From CAZAMB01 sp964486335 (GTDB lineage: Bacteria > Planctomycetota > Phycisphaerae > UBA1845): a DNA stretch of 64,000 nt. The notes beneath the pieces were generated by a model, which did not search any database, had not been told where the DNA came from, and saw only the letters and a list, made by a program, of their open reading frames with translations. Shown piece after piece: positions 62,126 through 64,000 of this stretch. The stretch lies in contig CAZAMB010000013.1 in NCBI GenBank assembly GCA_964486335.1, forward strand, positions 1 through 64,000. Direction: 5' to 3'. Each line of letters starts with the position of its first letter. Position 1 is the first letter of the stretch. Both the position numbers and the translations under genes were made by a program.

Positions 62126-64000
62126 TCAGATCGCCTCGGCGCGCGGAGTCGCTCGCGCACGCGGAGACCGACCTGAATGCTCCATCCCAAAACGTCGAGC
62201 AAGCCACGTTTCACCCAGCAACAGCGCGAGCACGGCGAACAGCAGTTCCGAGGATAGCTCCGTGGATTGCGCGCCGGCCACGGCATCAAATTCTTCCGCT
62301 TCACCAAACCACCGAATCGGCTTGCCGATCGCCTTGGACAGCGTCTCCTGGTTCGCGGGGCGCAGATCAAACCCCTTTGGATCAGCATTCACGGCGAACG
62401 GCCTGGCCGTCGATCCGACGAAAAGCGTCAGGACTTCCGATTCTTCAAGCGGCCCGAACTCCGCGGCAAGTCCGTCATTTACGGGAACAATGGACGGCTC
62501 GACCGTTTGAGTATCGCGGGCCGCAAAGCGCAAGGGCAACGAACTCTCCGCCGCTTGAAGCGGTTCACGAAGCGTCTGGCCCACGAGGAGGTTTCGATGT
62601 CCGCCGCGGGGCGGCGCGATGGCGGAGACAGTCGCCATCGTCAAGGCCACAAAATCTCCCTTGCTCGGGAGATTGTTCCATTCCATGTTGACCGACGTCG
62701 TCCAAACCACGACGCGACCAGCGCCGAATCGCCCGACAACCATTGCGGGATCACCGTTCGTGTATCGGAGCGCGACTTCGCCTCGTTTGTCGTCGATTCG
62801 CATGGGTACGTAGCGATCGACACGGGCCAGAAACAAGCCGCTTGACGACGCTCCCATAAACACCTCCAGCATCGGATGCGGTCTTTCAGCGAGTTGGAAG
62901 CCCAACCGCCGATCGATGGACGCCGTAGGTTCCGCCGGTCGATCCAATCGTCCGGGCAGCACGCCTTGTCCGTCGGCGAATCCGTAACGATTGTAATTGT
63001 CGATGGTCACCAGATCGCCGAGACAGATCAGCAAGCCTCCGCCGCGCTGAACGAAGGACTCCAGATTTCTCCAGACGTCCTGCGACGGTTGAGGCACGTT
63101 GCACAATGCCACGACGTCGTACGTGGAAAGCAGTTCGCCGCGGAGCTCGGGTTCGGTGATGATCCGCGGTTCGACCAGCGAGGCCGCGCGACTGCCTCCC
63201 CGCCCCGTCGATTCGCGTGCTTCCCCATCCGAACCGGGCGCGAGGGCCGTGGCAAGATAACCGGCCTGCCCGTCGAGGGGCCGAAGCCCGGGTCGGCCGT
63301 CGACCAAGAGCACAGGCGCGGCCTTTCGGACCTCCACGGAGAGGGCTCGAACGTCGTCCAAGGCGAGTGAGTCGGAAACGGACGGGATGATTCGGGCTTC
63401 GATCACCTTTACGCCGGGAGTCGAAAACTCCGTCGAGATCGAAGCGGTGGTGGATTCGGCCGGCGCCAGGTTTCCCAAAACCTGGCGACGGATTGTCTGA
63501 CCGTCGGCGCGAATGCTCAAAGACAATTCTCGCGCAGTAGTTGATCCGAAGTTGGTAATCCTGACGTTGAACCTCGCCGGCACGTTGAGTCCAATGAGCG
63601 ATGACTCCGCCGCGATGTCGGTGATGGCGACGTTTTCACTGGTTCCCGGATCAATCCGAATGAAATGAAGTCGCGGCTCGGTTCCGCCCAATGCTTCGGC
63701 AAGTTCACGCACTTTGCGCGCCGATTGGCTCGGCTGGTTGTCGCCTTCGGATTCCCACGTCGTCGCGGTGAGATCGGAGAGGACATATACAACTTGATTT
63801 CCCGCGGGCGCGTCGGATTCTCGGATCATCTCGAGCGCGCACTCCAATGCGCCTGGCGCATCGCACTCCCTTTGCGATCCCTGCACGCCCGCAACACGGT
63901 CCCGCACAACGCGCCGATCATACGACGCCTGCGCGATCAGTTTTGCCGCAGGCGCGGCCATCGTCACCACGCTGACCCCGTCGTCCGGCGGAAACGACGC
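62126..64000 (-). CDS. BatA-like VWA/amidotransferase membrane protein, 5' end outside window
   Basis: This coding frame runs open to the right edge, so the N-terminus and probably the VWA MIDAS lie beyond 64000. The visible 624 residues include the end of a VWA-like domain (NQVVYVLSDLTATTW), a CARDB/Ig-like region (VPARFNVRITNFGSTTAREL), an amidotransferase-like domain (LVDGRPGLRPLDGQAGYLAT and RGGGLLICLGDLVTID) and a C-terminal membrane helix (ELLFAVLALLLGETWLARRF). It resembles the neighbouring VWA gene and is probably its paralogue. The BatA comparison (Bacteroides aerotolerance proteins) is by resemblance. Confidence 0.75.
   Translation of the reverse strand, partial: ASFPPDDGVSVVTMAAPAAKLIAQASYDRRVVRDRVAGVQGSQRECDAPGALECALEMIRESDAPAGNQVVYVLSDLTATTWESEGDNQPSQSARKVRELAEALGGTEPRLHFIRIDPGTSENVAITDIAAESSLIGLNVPARFNVRITNFGSTTARELSLSIRADGQTIRRQVLGNLAPAESTTASISTEFSTPGVKVIEARIIPSVSDSLALDDVRALSVEVRKAAPVLLVDGRPGLRPLDGQAGYLATALAPGSDGEARESTGRGGSRAASLVEPRIITEPELRGELLSTYDVVALCNVPQPSQDVWRNLESFVQRGGGLLICLGDLVTIDNYNRYGFADGQGVLPGRLDRPAEPTASIDRRLGFQLAERPHPMLEVFMGASSSGLFLARVDRYVPMRIDDKRGEVALRYTNGDPAMVVGRFGAGRVVVWTTSVNMEWNNLPSKGDFVALTMATVSAIAPPRGGHRNLLVGQTLREPLQAAESSLPLRFAARDTQTVEPSIVPVNDGLAAEFGPLEESEVLTLFVGSTARPFAVNADPKGFDLRPANQETLSKAIGKPIRWFGEAEEFDAVAGAQSTELSSELLFAVLALLLGETWLARRFGMEHSGRSPRARATPRAEAI

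Noticed and set aside
1..64000. tRNA, rRNA, CRISPR array, transposase or prophage genes
   Set aside because: No T-loop-like GTTCRANTC with fitting arms was found in the gaps, no regular spacer-repeat arrays, and no integrase or transposase motifs.

Overview
The window looks like chromosomal DNA of a diderm, GC-rich member of the Planctomycetota, probably near the Phycisphaerae. Three things point that way. A giant secreted protein has repeated CC-x-C modules and a dockerin-like C-terminus. There is a run of VWA, coiled-coil and terpene-cyclase-fold proteins, and a DUF1570-type metalloprotease. The lineage call rests on remembered family patterns, since no search was run. No rRNA, tRNA, CRISPR array, transposase or prophage was seen. 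The window appears to be ordinary core and lineage-specific chromosome, with unusually long same-strand gene runs and frequent non-ATG starts.

Region 1 (1-12.8 kb, + strand). moeA, lnt, a HEAT-repeat protein, mreD, mrdA (PBP2) and rodA form one tightly packed, partly overlapping unit for lipoprotein maturation and lateral-wall synthesis, without mreB or mreC. gltA (citrate synthase) follows, then an LptF/LptG pair for lipopolysaccharide export.

Region 2 (12.8-31.9 kb, - strand). A complete 14-subunit complex I locus runs nuoA-B-C-D-E-[polytopic membrane protein]-F-G-H-I-J-K-L-M-N. It continues into nnrE (NAD(P)HX epimerase) and a DUF1570-like metalloprotease. A putative sigma70-type promoter lies upstream of nuoA. 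NuoG carries the rare N7 cluster motif but has a short C-terminus.

Region 3 (31.9-38.5 kb, - strand). This holds a large secreted protein, a membrane-anchored thioredoxin-like protein, a small Cys protein, an NhaD-like antiporter, TatA and an orphan FlgM-like anti-sigma factor. Intergenic spaces here are longer.

Region 4 (38.5-53.2 kb, both strands). This holds the giant Cys-rich secreted protein (+), a DUF454 protein and topA with six zinc ribbons (-), and a SurA/PpiD-like chaperone (+). It also holds a small Cys-containing membrane protein (+), a fatty-acid desaturase (+), eda (-) and a LolA-like protein (+). Several promoters and palindromic repeats sit in the gaps.

Region 5 (53.2-64 kb, - strand). 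A translationally coupled operon enters from beyond the right edge. It encodes two VWA/amidotransferase-like membrane proteins, a 1158-residue Ig-plus-coiled-coil membrane protein, a small protein with a Tat-like signal, a terpene-cyclase-fold secreted protein and an NPCBM protein. This is the best candidate here for a poorly described envelope system.
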